A stretch of DNA of 64,000 nucleotides from Mycobacterium innocens (GTDB taxonomy: Bacteria; Actinomycetota; Actinomycetes; Mycobacteriales; Mycobacteriaceae): the NCBI RefSeq assembly GCF_900566055.1, contig NZ_UPHQ01000036.1, forward strand, positions 1 through 64,000, in the 5' to 3' direction. The first letter of the stretch is position 1. Each line of letters begins with the position of its first letter. The translations under genes were made by a program, and so were the position numbers. Below the pieces are notes generated by a model. That model searched no databases and had not been told where the DNA came from. It saw only the letters and a list, made by a program, of their open reading frames with translations. Of the stretch, positions 19,219-27,380 are shown piece after piece.

Positions 19219-20019
19219 ATGCGTGCCCTGGCACGGTTGCGGGGCCGCAGAGTCGTGCCACAACGCACAGCCGGCGAGCTCGACGCGATGGCCGCGGCGG
19301 GCTCCGTCGTGGCTGCGGCCCTGCGAGCCGTCCGCGCGGCGGCGGTCGCCGGGGTGTCGAGCCTGAGCCTCGACGACATCGCCGAGACGGTGATCCGCGA
19401 AGCCGGCGCTATCCCGTCGTTCCTGGGCTATCATGGCTACCCGGCGTCGATCTGCGTCTCGGTCAATGACCGCGTGGTCCACGGCATTCCGTCCGCCGCC
19501 GAAATCCTGGCCGCCGGCGACCTGGTTTCGGTCGACTGCGGCGCGGTCCTGGAAGGCTGGCACGGCGACGCGGCAATAACCTTTGGGGTCGGACCGCTCA
19601 GTCCGACCGACGAAGCCCTGTCGGAAGCGACCCGGGAATCACTGGAGGCCGGAATCAAGGCGATGGTGGTCGGTAATCGGCTGACCGACGTCTCGCATGC
19701 CATCGAGCGGGGCACCCGCACCGCCGAGACCCGCTACGGCCGCTCGTTCGGAATCGTCGACGGGTATGGCGGTCACGGTATCGGCCGGGAGATGCACCTG
19801 GATCCGTTCTTGCCCAACGAGGGCGCTCCCGGGCGCGGGCCGGTGCTGGTCGCGGGCTCGGTGCTGGCCATCGAACCGATGCTGACCCTGGGCACCGGCA
19901 GGACTGTGGTGCTCGACGATAACTGGACAGTCACTACTGCCGACGGGTCGCGTGCGGCACACTGGGAGCACACAGTTGCGGTAACCGAGGACGGGCCCCG
20001 AATCCTGACCTTTGGTTAG
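19219..20019 (+). CDS. mapA: Methionine aminopeptidase type I
   Basis: This is a 266-residue metallopeptidase of the M24A family. Metal ligands are visible in [22 protein letters not shown] (two Asp), [16 protein letters not shown] (His), the AIEPMLTL Glu, and the [10 protein letters not shown] Glu. It removes initiator methionine from nascent proteins. It corresponds to Rv0734, the shorter of the two mycobacterial enzymes, without the SH3-motif extension. It lies in the secY-adk-mapA unit. Confidence 0.94.
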   Translation: MRALARLRGRRVVPQRTAGELDAMAAAGSVVAAALRAVRAAAVAGVSSLSLDDIAETVIREAGAIPSFLGYHGYPASICVSVNDRVVHGIPSAAEILAAGDLVSVDCGAVLEGWHGDAAITFGVGPLSPTDEALSEATRESLEAGIKAMVVGNRLTDVSHAIERGTRTAETRYGRSFGIVDGYGGHGIGREMHLDPFLPNEGAPGRGPVLVAGSVLAIEPMLTLGTGRTVVLDDNWTVTTADGSRAAHWEHTVAVTEDGPRILTFG

Positions 20020-20024
20020 ACGGC

Positions 20025-20052
20025 TGAACCAAACACCTACTCGACTCGTGTC
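20025..20052 (+). promoter_or_regulatory. Candidate SigL-dependent promoter upstream of sigL
   Basis: TGAACC at 20025-20030 and CGTGTC at 20047-20052 are separated by 16 bases. This fits the published SigL consensus as I know it (TGAACC, about 16-18 bases, CGT with following GTC/GTG). The element sits 18 bases before the sigL start. Transcription would begin at about 20059, right at the unusually complete Shine-Dalgarno sequence GGAGGTGATC (20058-20067), so the leader would be very short. It supports autoregulation of sigL-rslA. Confidence 0.7.
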
Positions 20053-20070
20053 AGAAGCGGAGGTGATCGA

Positions 20071-20616
20071 GTGGGTCGCGTGGCCGGCACTCGGGCGGCG
20101 TCCGGGGCTACCGAGGCCGCGCTGATGAAGGCGCTCTACGACGAGCATGCCGCGGTGTTGTGGCGTTATGCGTTGCGGTTGACCGGCGACGCGAGCCAGG
20201 CCGAGGACGTCGTCCAGGAGACGTTGTTGCGGGCATGGCAGCACCCGGAAGTGATAGGTGATACCGAGCGGTCGGCGCGCGCGTGGTTGTTCACCGTCGC
20301 GCGCAACATGATCATCGACGACCGGCGCAGCGCACGGTCCCGCAATGTCGTCGGCTCCACCGACGAATCGGGCGCGCCCGAGCGGTCTGTGCCCGACGAG
20401 GTGAACGCGGCGCTGGACCGGTTGCTGATCGCCGAGGCGATGGCTCACCTGTCCGACGAGCACCGGGCCGTGATCGAGCGGTCCTACTATCGTGGTTGGA
20501 CCACCGCGCAGATTGCCGGCGACCTCGGAATCGCCGAAGGCACCGTCAAGTCGCGACTTCACTACGCGGTGCGGGCGCTGCGGCTCGGCTTGCAGGAACT
20601 TGGGGTGACGCGATGA
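20071..20616 (+). CDS. sigL: ECF sigma factor SigL
   Basis: The 181-residue ECF sigma factor has region 2 (LYDEHAAVLWRYALRLTGDA, AEDVVQETLLRAWQHPE, ARAWLFTVARNMIIDDRRSA) and region 4 (MAHLSDEHRAVIERSYYRG, TAQIAGDLGIAEGTVKSRLH). It matches Rv0735, which in M. tuberculosis controls cell-envelope and secreted-protein genes. The GTG start has the strong GGAGGTGATC site just upstream. Its antagonist rslA follows after 78 bases that contain a small overlapping frame. Confidence 0.94.
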   Translation: MGRVAGTRAASGATEAALMKALYDEHAAVLWRYALRLTGDASQAEDVVQETLLRAWQHPEVIGDTERSARAWLFTVARNMIIDDRRSARSRNVVGSTDESGAPERSVPDEVNAALDRLLIAEAMAHLSDEHRAVIERSYYRGWTTAQIAGDLGIAEGTVKSRLHYAVRALRLGLQELGVTR

Positions 20617-20702
20617 CGGCAGGACTGATTCGAGGGACTGTTCACGGACCCATCCGGGCGGCCGTCCGTTCCGAATACTTGGGGGTGACAGGAGATGGAT
20701 GA
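20613..20702 (+). other. 29-codon frame bridging sigL and rslA
   Basis: An ATG overlapping the sigL stop (ATGA, 20613-20616) opens a frame of 29 residues (starting MTAGLIRGTVHGPIRA). It ends with TGA at 20700-20702, after the rslA ATG at 20695. It therefore overlaps both neighbours and could couple translation of the anti-sigma factor to that of the sigma factor. It may instead be a chance frame, since its sequence has no similarity I recognise. Confidence 0.35.
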
Positions 20703-21468
20703 CATGGTCACGTCGCTTAGGGGACTTGGCCCGCCCGGTGACAAAGAGGGCTATGACCTGACGACCGGTCGCAACCACGCCTATGGGATGTGGGACGCCG
20801 CTTACGTATTGGGGTCGCTGTCGGCGACCGATCGCCGCGAATACGAAGAGCACATGAGTGGGTGTCCCGCCTGCCGCCAGGCGGTCGCCGAACTCTCCGG
20901 TGTGCCCGCATTGCTTTCGCAGCTCGACCGCGACGAGGTGGCGGCGACGAACGAGTCCGGTCCCGCCGCGGGTGGTCCGCCGGCTGCGCCGCAGCTCTCG
21001 CCGCAGTTGTTGCCGTCGTTGCTGGCAACGGTGCGCTGGCGCCGTCGCCGCGCCCGGCTGGCGACGTGGGTGGCTTCGGCCGCCGCCGCCGTGCTGTTGG
21101 GAATCGCTGTGCTGGTTGGCGTCCAGGGTCATACCGGATCACCGCAGTCGCCGGCCGTGTCGGCGCAGCCGATGGCACAGGTCGGGACCAAACTGCTGGT
21201 TTCGACGGTGTCGGTGCACCCCGAGCGCTGGGGGACGTTCATCAACCTGCGGTGTGTTTGCCTGGCTCCGCCGGATGCGCCCCACGACACGCTGGCGATG
21301 GTCGTGGTGGGTCGCGACGGCAGCCAAACCCGGCTGGCGACGTGGGTGGCCGAACCCGGCCACACCGCGACACCAGCCGGCAGCATCTCGATACCGGTCG
21401 ATCGAATCGCCGCCGTACAAGTGGTTTCCGCCGATACCGGCCAGGTGCTGCTGCAGCGTTCGCTCTGA
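20695..21468 (+). CDS. rslA: Anti-sigma factor RslA
   Basis: The 257-residue product matches Rv0736. A zinc-binding anti-sigma domain lies at the N-terminus (His53, Cys57, Cys60 in the pattern HxxxCxxC). One membrane segment follows at about residues 122-145 (WVASAAAAVLLGIAVLVGV). The extracytoplasmic domain contains FINLRCVCLAPP, whose cysteines may sense redox state. It binds SigL at the membrane and releases it under oxidising conditions (known for the family). ATG at 20695 has GGAG just upstream; ATG at 20704 is possible. Confidence 0.92.
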   Translation: MDDMVTSLRGLGPPGDKEGYDLTTGRNHAYGMWDAAYVLGSLSATDRREYEEHMSGCPACRQAVAELSGVPALLSQLDRDEVAATNESGPAAGGPPAAPQLSPQLLPSLLATVRWRRRRARLATWVASAAAAVLLGIAVLVGVQGHTGSPQSPAVSAQPMAQVGTKLLVSTVSVHPERWGTFINLRCVCLAPPDAPHDTLAMVVVGRDGSQTRLATWVAEPGHTATPAGSISIPVDRIAAVQVVSADTGQVLLQRSL

Positions 21469-21519
21469 ATTCGCCGGGCCCGCGGTGAACTGAAGTTCGC
21501 CGCGGGTCGTGTTACCGAC

Positions 21520-22240
21520 ATGCCCAGGAAGCACCGGGTGGTCGACCACATTGTGGACCACCTCGCGGCGATCGGAGTAGACCACGTCTTCGGTGTGGAC
21601 GGAGCCAACATCGAAGATCTCTACGACGCCGCGCATTTCCACCCGTCGCTGTGCGCCGTCCTGGCCAAGCGCGAATTCTCCGCCGCCGCAATGGCCGACG
21701 GCTACAACGCAGCGGAGCCGGGCTGGGATCTGGGTTAGGAGTGGTGGCAACGACTTCCGGCGGCGGCGCCCTCAATCTCGTCGCGGGATTGGGGGAGGCG
21801 CTGGCAAGCCGGGTTCCGGTGCTTGCCCTGGTCGGCCAATCCGCCACCGCCCTCGACGGCCGGGGCGCCTTTCAGGACACCAGCGGGCGCAACGGATCGC
21901 TGGATGCAGAAGCGGTGTTCTCCGCGGTGTCGCTATCGTGTCAGCGGGTGCTCGTGCCGGCCGAGATTGCCTCGGCCCTGCCGCGTGCCATCGCCGCGGC
22001 GCGCACCGGCGGTCCGGCTGTGTTGTTGCTGCCCAAGGACATTCAGCAGGGATACGTGGCGGTCGAAGAGCACAGCCGGCCGCCGGGGGACGTGCGGGCC
22101 ATCAGGCAACCCGTATCCCATAGCTCAGCTACTGCGCCGCGCGAACGGCCCGGTCACGATCATCGTCGGCGAGCAGGTCGCGCGCGACAACGCCCGAATG
22201 GAGCTCGAACAGCTGCGAGCGGTGTTGCGGGCCCGGGTTG
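21520..22240 (+). pseudogene. Thiamine-pyrophosphate enzyme (acetolactate-synthase-like), broken
   Basis: ATG 21520 starts a TPP-enzyme N-terminal domain (VVDHIVDHLAAIGVDHVFGV, KREFSAAAMADGYNAA). TAG at 21736-21738 ends that frame. The protein continues in another frame as GVVATTSGGGALNLVAGLGE through PAVLLLPKDIQQGYVAVEEH. It shifts again near 22105 into LLRRANGPVTIIVGEQVARD, the start of the central domain. Everything after about 22240, including the C-terminal domain that binds the diphosphate, is absent. It is the first gene of a decayed four-gene set. Confidence 0.85.
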
Positions 22241-22618
22241 TGGCTGGCCTACGATCGGCTCGGTTCGCAGACCAGGATTTACACCTGCACCATAGCCAAT
22301 GAGCAGGCCCGGACGGTGGAATACCACTGCGCCTGGGATCAGGGCAAGCACCTGTGGATGGTCTACCTGATGCGGGTCGTTGACGCGCAGGTGGTGCTGG
22401 ACCGCCCGGGTTCGGTTGTGCTGTAGACGAATTGCCACCACCCGTTCTACGACCACAACCCCTACCCGGAGACCGCGCCGGCCGACCGATCGGTCTGGGT
22501 GGGGGATTTCTGGGACATGTTCGGTGCCGGCCACCTGCTGGAACTGAAGAACCTCAAGGCCATCGCGGAATACCGGCACCGCAACGGCTTACCCGTCGTA
22601 CCCGTCTGGATGAGGTGA
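22241..22618 (+). pseudogene. 3' part of an unrecognised enzyme gene with an in-frame stop
   Basis: One frame reads LAYDRLGSQTRIYTCTIANE onward to VLDRPGSVVL, meets TAG at 22424-22426, and then continues in the same frame as TNCHHPFYDHNPYPETAPAD and DFWDMFGAGHLLELKNLKAI to a TGA at 22616-22618. The strong protein-like composition on both sides of the TAG indicates a nonsense mutation. The 5' part is missing, fused to the TPP-enzyme remnant. I do not recognise the family and assign no function. Confidence 0.6.
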
Positions 22619-22623
22619 CATGC

Positions 22624-23641
22624 GTGGTGAGCCAATCCGTCAGTCTCATTGACGTTTCCAGCTATCTGCCCGGCGAGTCGATCGGCGCGGATTACTACGC
22701 ACAATTCGCCGAATCCGACGACCTGCGTGACAGTCTGATGTTCCGTGCGCCGGCGTTTCGCCATCACGTCGACCCGGACGAGACCGCCGTCGACATGGTG
22801 GAGCGCCACACGAGGGTTGATCGAGCGCCACGGCGAGGAGGCTATCGAGGCCGTCGACGTGCTGATCACCCATACTCAGGCGCCGGATGTGCCGTTCTAC
22901 GGCACCGGTGGCGGGATCGCTCACCGCCTGGGCATGCGGCCCTCGTGGGTGCTGGACTTGCACAACGGTGGGTGCGCGGTATTCGTGTTGGCGCTCAACG
23001 TGGTTCGCCAACTGCTGGCCTCGGGCGCGGGGCGCACGGCGGTGATCGCCATCGCGCAGAATTCGGCTGGCCAGGTGTTCGATCAACCCGGAGTCCGTCG
23101 CAAGGCGCAAGCGGCGGTGCCCGGCGACGGGGCCGCGGTGGGCCTGGTCACGCTGTCCGACCGGTCGCCCGTTCTCGGCATCGAATGCCGCACCTACGGC
23201 GAATACGCCGGCGAAATGACGCTTGCCCCGGACCCGCCGCGGAAGTGGTGGCAGCCGGGAACCGGGGAGCTCTGCATCGCTTTCACCGAAAGCAAGATCA
23301 CCAAGGTGCTGGCCCGCGGCAACCGGCAGGTCCCGGAAGTGGCGCTGGCGGTCTGTGATTGGATTGGCCTGCCGTCCAAAGACATTGACCTGCTGGTCAC
23401 CAACCAGCTCAACCGGGTGTTTATGCGCAACTGGCGAGAAGCACTCGAACTGCCCGCCGAACGCCACCTGGACACCTTTGACGCATGCGGAAACCTGTTC
23501 GGCGCGGGGATTCCGGTCAACCTGGATCGGGCCATCTTGACCGGGCGGGTGGTGACCGGCGACACAGTCATGATGGCAGGGTTTGCGCACGCCGGCGATT
23601 TCGCCGGGGCCGCGGCGGTGCGCTGGGGCGGGCGGCCCTGA
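22624..23641 (+). pseudogene. 3-oxoacyl-ACP synthase III (KASIII/FabH-like), one frameshift
   Basis: A GTG start near 22624 opens SLIDVSSYLPGESIGADYY. The frame changes near 22805, after AVDMVER, and continues as GLIERHGEEAIEAVDVLITH to the end. The nucleophile Cys is in LHNGGCAVFVLALN and the Asn-type loop is DACGNLFGAGIPV. The place where FabH has HQAN reads TNQLN, so the usual catalytic His is Asn. This suggests an acyltransferase-type KASIII rather than a condensing enzyme. Apart from the single frameshift the gene is complete, so its loss may be recent. Confidence 0.8.
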
Positions 23642-24168
23642 TGCTCACCGTCATCAGCCCGAACGCCATCGACCCTGGTGCGTTGGCGCTCAACGAGAAC
23701 CCGTTCCCTCCGCAGCCCGCGGTGCGCTCGGCGCTGAATCGCTCGATCGACGCGGTGAACCGGTATCCGGAGTTTCTGCCGGAACGGTTGCGCGACTTGA
23801 TCGCCGGCCATATCGGCATGCCCCCCGACCGGGTGGTGCTGGGAGCGGGCGCGACCGGCGTGGTGATGCAGGCCCTACGGGCGGTGGCGGCCTCCTACGA
23901 AGCCGAAGGCCAGTTGCTGCACCGGGTTCGGCTGATTACGGCCGAACGGCGTTACCTGCGGCGGCTATTGAGCGCCATGGGGATAGCCACCACCGATGCG
24001 CACGCGAACTTCATGTACCTGCCGTCGAGGGGTCGGTTGTGGCATGACGTTTTCGTCCGGGCGGGCCTGCAGGTGCGGCTGTACCCGGACGGCGGTGCCC
24101 GGATAACCGTGGGCAGCCGTGCGTCAACTCTGGCGGTGTTGTCCGCGGTGGGAAAATTTGCGGCGTGA
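23641..24168 (+). pseudogene. Fold-type I aminotransferase (HisC-like) with in-frame internal deletion
   Basis: The frame is open for 175 residues, about half the usual length of ~350. The N-terminal part is good (ALALNENPFPPQPAVRSAL, RLRDLIAGHIGMPPDRVVLG, AGATGVVMQAL), and so is the C-terminal part (TDAHANFMYLPSRG, GGARITVGSRA). Between them, near residue 82, the sequence jumps and about 170 residues are gone. The lost part includes the PLP-binding lysine and its SKAYGLAG-type loop. The frame is preserved, but catalysis is impossible. The start overlaps the KASIII stop. Confidence 0.8.
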
Positions 24169-24215
24169 ATCCCGCGTGTTGACCCGATGGCCCCGCCGGT
24201 GCGGTAAGAAAGGGC

Positions 24216-24728
24216 GTGGCAGCATCACGACCGGACAGACCTGACCCGATCGCCGTGGCCCGGGCCAACTGGGAGAAAGCCGGGTGGAACGACGTGGCGC
24301 AGGGCATGGTCGCGGTGACCTCGGTGATGCGTGCGCACCAGATCCTGCTGGCCCGCGTCGAGACCGCGCTGCGCCCCTACGATCTGAGTTTCTCGCGTTT
24401 CGAGCTGCTGCGGTTATTGGCGTTCAGCCGTACCGGAGCGTTGCCGATCACCAAGGCCTCCGACCGCCTTCAGGTTCATGTCACCAGCGTCACGCACGCG
24501 ATCCGTCGGCTGGAAGCCGACGGGCTGGTGCACCGGGTGCCGCACCCTACCGACGGGCGGACCACGCTGGTGCAGATCACCGACTTGGGGCGGGCCACCG
24601 TCGAGGACGCCACCTTGACCCTCAACGAGCAGGTATTCGCCGACATCGGAATCGATGCCGGCGAGTCGGAGGCGCTGGTGTCCGCCATCGAAACGTTGCG
24701 GCGCAACGCCGGAGACTTCACCGTCTGA
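24216..24728 (+). CDS. MarR-family transcriptional regulator, Rv0737-like
   Basis: This 170-residue product has the winged helix-turn-helix of MarR: ARVETALRPYDLSFSRFELL, PITKASDRLQVHVTSVTHAI, RRLEADGLVHRVPHPTDGRT. A N-terminal extension of about 30 residues is typical of the mycobacterial orthologue. The GTG start is at 24216. The ligand and targets are unknown. The next gene, 21 bases on, is the natural candidate for co-transcription. Confidence 0.88.
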   Translation: MAASRPDRPDPIAVARANWEKAGWNDVAQGMVAVTSVMRAHQILLARVETALRPYDLSFSRFELLRLLAFSRTGALPITKASDRLQVHVTSVTHAIRRLEADGLVHRVPHPTDGRTTLVQITDLGRATVEDATLTLNEQVFADIGIDAGESEALVSAIETLRRNAGDFTV

Positions 24729-24749
24729 CACCGACCGAAAGGCAGAACA

Positions 24750-25298
24750 GTGGACCCACTTGTTGCTCACCAGCGCGCCCAGGACGCGTTCGCCGGCGTC
24801 CTCGCCAACGTCAGCCCCGACCAACTCGGCGCTCCGACGCCCTGCTCGGAGTGGACGGTGCGGGATCTGATCGAGCATGTCATCAGCGGCAACGAGCACG
24901 TCGGGCAATGGGCGCAACACCCGGTTGAGCCGCCCGCACGGCCCGACGACATCCTGGCGGCCCATCGGACTGCCGCGGCTGCCGCCCACGAGGTCTTCGC
25001 CGGGCCGGACGGGATGTCCCCTACCTTCAAGCTGCCGTTCGGTGAGCTGCCCGGCCAGGTCTTCGTCGGGATCCGCACCAGCGATGTGCTGACCCACGCG
25101 TGGGATCTGGCGGCCGCCACCGGCCAACCCACCGATCTTGACCCCGAATTGGCGACCGAACAGCTCGCCGCCGTCCGGGCGTTCGTGGGGCCGCAGTTCC
25201 GGGGGCCGGGCAAGCCCTTCGCCGATGAGCAGCCGTGTTCACCGGAAAGTGCGCCCGCAGACCAGCTTGCCGCATTCCTGGGCCGAAACGTCCGGTGA
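24750..25298 (+). CDS. TIGR03086-family DinB/mycothiol-maleylpyruvate-isomerase-like protein
   Basis: The 182-residue product corresponds to Rv0738. It has the N-terminal APTPCSEWTVRDLIEHVI signature. Likely metal ligands are in IEHVISGNEHVG and in RTSDVLTHAWDLAAATG. The DinB-like four-helix fold binds a metal and, in characterised relatives, mycothiol. The reaction of this subgroup is unknown. It is convergent with mmsB and their stop codons are one base apart. Confidence 0.82.
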   Translation: MDPLVAHQRAQDAFAGVLANVSPDQLGAPTPCSEWTVRDLIEHVISGNEHVGQWAQHPVEPPARPDDILAAHRTAAAAAHEVFAGPDGMSPTFKLPFGELPGQVFVGIRTSDVLTHAWDLAAATGQPTDLDPELATEQLAAVRAFVGPQFRGPGKPFADEQPCSPESAPADQLAAFLGRNVR

Positions 25299-25299
25299 G

Positions 25300-26187
25300 C
25301 TAGCCGTTCCGCAGCATCTCGATCACCGCACTGAAGTCCAAGGCGCCGTGGGAGACGTCGGTCGCGATGAACTCAGCATAGATCTCGGCGGCGTGGCGGC
25401 CCAGCGGCGCGGCGGATCCGGTGGCGGTCACCGCGTCCATCGCCAAGCCCAAATCCTTGTTCATCAACGCGGTCGCGAAGCCCGGCTTGAAGTCATTGTT
25501 GGCCGGCGACGTCGGAACCGGGCCCGGCACCGGGCAGTTGGTGTGCACCGCCCAGCAGTTGCCGGTCGCGCCGGTGATGACGTCGAACAGTGACTGGGCC
25601 GACAGCCCGAGCTTCTCGGCCAGCATGAACGCCTCGCCAATCGCGATCTGCTCCACCGCCAGCACCATGTTGTTGCACAGCTTGGCGGCCTGGCCCGCCC
25701 CGGCCGCGCCGCAGTGAATGATCTTGCCCGCCATGGGTTCCAGCACCGGACGGGCCCGCTTCAAGACGCCCGGGTCGCCGCCGACCATGAACGCCAGCGT
25801 CCCGGCCGCGGCACCCTTGACACCGCCGGAAACCGGCGCGTCGAGTTGGGCCAGGCCGTGCGATGCGGCCAGCGCATGCACCTCGCGGGCGTCGCCGACC
25901 GAGATTGTTGAGCTGTCGATGAACAGGGCACCCGGTTGCGCGGCGGGCAGTACCTCGGCATAGCAGCGCTTGACCACGTCACCGTTGGGCAGCATGGTGA
26001 TGACCACGCCAGCCTCGGAAACCGCGGCGGCTGCGCTGTCGAACACCGCGCAGCCGCCTGCGGCGGCGGCCACAGCTGCCGCGGGCACGGGGTCGTAGGC
26101 GCGCACGATGTGCCCGGCGGCAACCAGATTCGCCGACATGGGCGCGCCCATGTTCCCCAGTCCGAGGAACGCGATCGTCTCTGTCAC
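25300..26187 (-). CDS. mmsB: 3-hydroxyisobutyrate dehydrogenase
   Basis: The 295-residue product corresponds to Rv0751c. It has the NAD site FLGLGNMGAPMSANL (residues 7-21), the substrate loop DAPVSGGVKGA (Ser120-Gly122) and the catalytic Lys169 in AGQAAKLCNN. It oxidises 3-hydroxyisobutyrate to methylmalonate semialdehyde in valine breakdown. The GTG start at 26187 gives the family N-terminus. It is the last gene of the operon mmsA-fadE9-mmsB. A long frame that runs through from 27102 is not the real gene. Confidence 0.93.
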   Translation of the reverse strand: MTETIAFLGLGNMGAPMSANLVAAGHIVRAYDPVPAAAVAAAAGGCAVFDSAAAAVSEAGVVITMLPNGDVVKRCYAEVLPAAQPGALFIDSSTISVGDAREVHALAASHGLAQLDAPVSGGVKGAAAGTLAFMVGGDPGVLKRARPVLEPMAGKIIHCGAAGAGQAAKLCNNMVLAVEQIAIGEAFMLAEKLGLSAQSLFDVITGATGNCWAVHTNCPVPGPVPTSPANNDFKPGFATALMNKDLGLAMDAVTATGSAAPLGRHAAEIYAEFIATDVSHGALDFSAVIEMLRNG

Positions 26188-26201
26188 GTGGTGCAGCCCT
26201 C

Positions 26202-27374
26202 CTAAACGGTGGCGCGAAACCGCGCGGCCTCGGCCCGGCCGATGACCACCCGCATGATTTCGTTGGTCCCTTCCAGAATTCGATGCACCCGCAGGTCGCG
26301 GACGATCTTCTCCAGACCATACTCGCGCAGGTAGCCGTACCCGCCGTGGAGTTGCAGCGCCTTGTCGGCCACCTCGAAGCAGGTGTCGGTGACATAGCGC
26401 TTGGCCATCGCGCACAGCTCGACCTTGTCGGCGGCGTCGCCGTCGAGTGCACTCGCGGCTCGCCACAACAACATTCGCGACGTTTCCAGCCCGGTAGCCA
26501 TGTCGGCCAGGGTGAACCGAACGGTGGGTTCGTCCAGCAGGCTGGCGCCGAAAGCGTGTCGGTCGCGAACATAGGCGCCGGCCTTGTCGAAAGCGGCCTG
26601 CGCGCCGCCGAGCGAACACGCCGCGATGTTGAGCCGGCCGCCGTTGAGACCGTTCATCGCGATGCCGAAGCCCGCGCCTTCCCCGTCGACGCCACCCAGC
26701 ATGGCATCGGCGGGCACCCGGACCCCGTCGAGGATCACCTGGGCTGTCGGTTGCGCATGCCAGCCCATCTTCTCTTCGAGCGCACCGAAACTCATTCCAG
26801 CAGCGCCCTTTTCGATCACGAAGGCCGATATGCCGCGTGGGCCGTCCGCGCCGGTGCGGGCCATCACCACGTACAAATCCGAGGCTCCGGCGCCGGAAAT
26901 GAATTGCTTCACACCGTCGAGCACATAGTCTGCGTTTTTTCCGAGACCTTGTCTGACGGCGCGGGTGCTCAAAGCGCTGGCATCGGAGCCGGCGCCCGGC
27001 TCGGTCAGGCAGTAGCTGGCGATGACGTCCATTGTGGCCAGCCGCGGTATCCAGTCCTTGCGTTGTTCGTCGGTGCCGAAGCTGTCGATCATCCAGGCGC
27101 ACATGTTGTGGATGGACAGGAAGGCGGCGGTGACCGGGTCGGCGATGGCCAACTGTTCGAAGATGCGTACCCCGTCGAGCCGGCGCAGCCCGCTACCGCC
27201 CACGTCGTCACGGCAGTAGATGGCGGCCATCCCGAGTTCGGCGGCCTCGCGCAACACGTCGACCGGGAAGTGGTTGCTCGCGTCCCATTCCAGAGCGTAT
27301 GGGGCTAACCGCTTTTCGGCGAATGCAGCCGCCGTCTCGGTGATCACCCGCTCGTCGTCGTTGAGGGTATACAT
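26202..27374 (-). CDS. fadE9: Acyl-CoA dehydrogenase (isobutyryl-CoA type)
   Basis: The 390-residue flavoprotein corresponds to Rv0752c. It shows YCLTEPGAGSDASALSTRAV (FAD/acyl-CoA site), FISGAGASDLYVVMARTG, HGGYGYLREYGLEKIVRDLR and the C-terminal ILEGTNEIMRVVIGR with the family's catalytic-region Glu. Its place between mmsA and mmsB implies oxidation of isobutyryl-CoA to methacrylyl-CoA in valine catabolism. Fourteen bases separate it from mmsB and six from mmsA. Confidence 0.92.
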   Translation of the reverse strand: MYTLNDDERVITETAAAFAEKRLAPYALEWDASNHFPVDVLREAAELGMAAIYCRDDVGGSGLRRLDGVRIFEQLAIADPVTAAFLSIHNMCAWMIDSFGTDEQRKDWIPRLATMDVIASYCLTEPGAGSDASALSTRAVRQGLGKNADYVLDGVKQFISGAGASDLYVVMARTGADGPRGISAFVIEKGAAGMSFGALEEKMGWHAQPTAQVILDGVRVPADAMLGGVDGEGAGFGIAMNGLNGGRLNIAACSLGGAQAAFDKAGAYVRDRHAFGASLLDEPTVRFTLADMATGLETSRMLLWRAASALDGDAADKVELCAMAKRYVTDTCFEVADKALQLHGGYGYLREYGLEKIVRDLRVHRILEGTNEIMRVVIGRAEAARFRATV

Positions 27375-27380
27375 GGCTGC

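Noticed and set aside
19639-21132. A 497-codon minus-strand frame over mapA, sigL and rslA
   Set aside because: It is antisense to three well-supported genes, with biased composition and no recognisable domain.
25300-27102. A 600-codon minus-strand frame
   Set aside because: Its C-terminal part is mmsB in frame, but the upstream part is an out-of-frame reading of fadE9. MmsB starts at GTG 26187.
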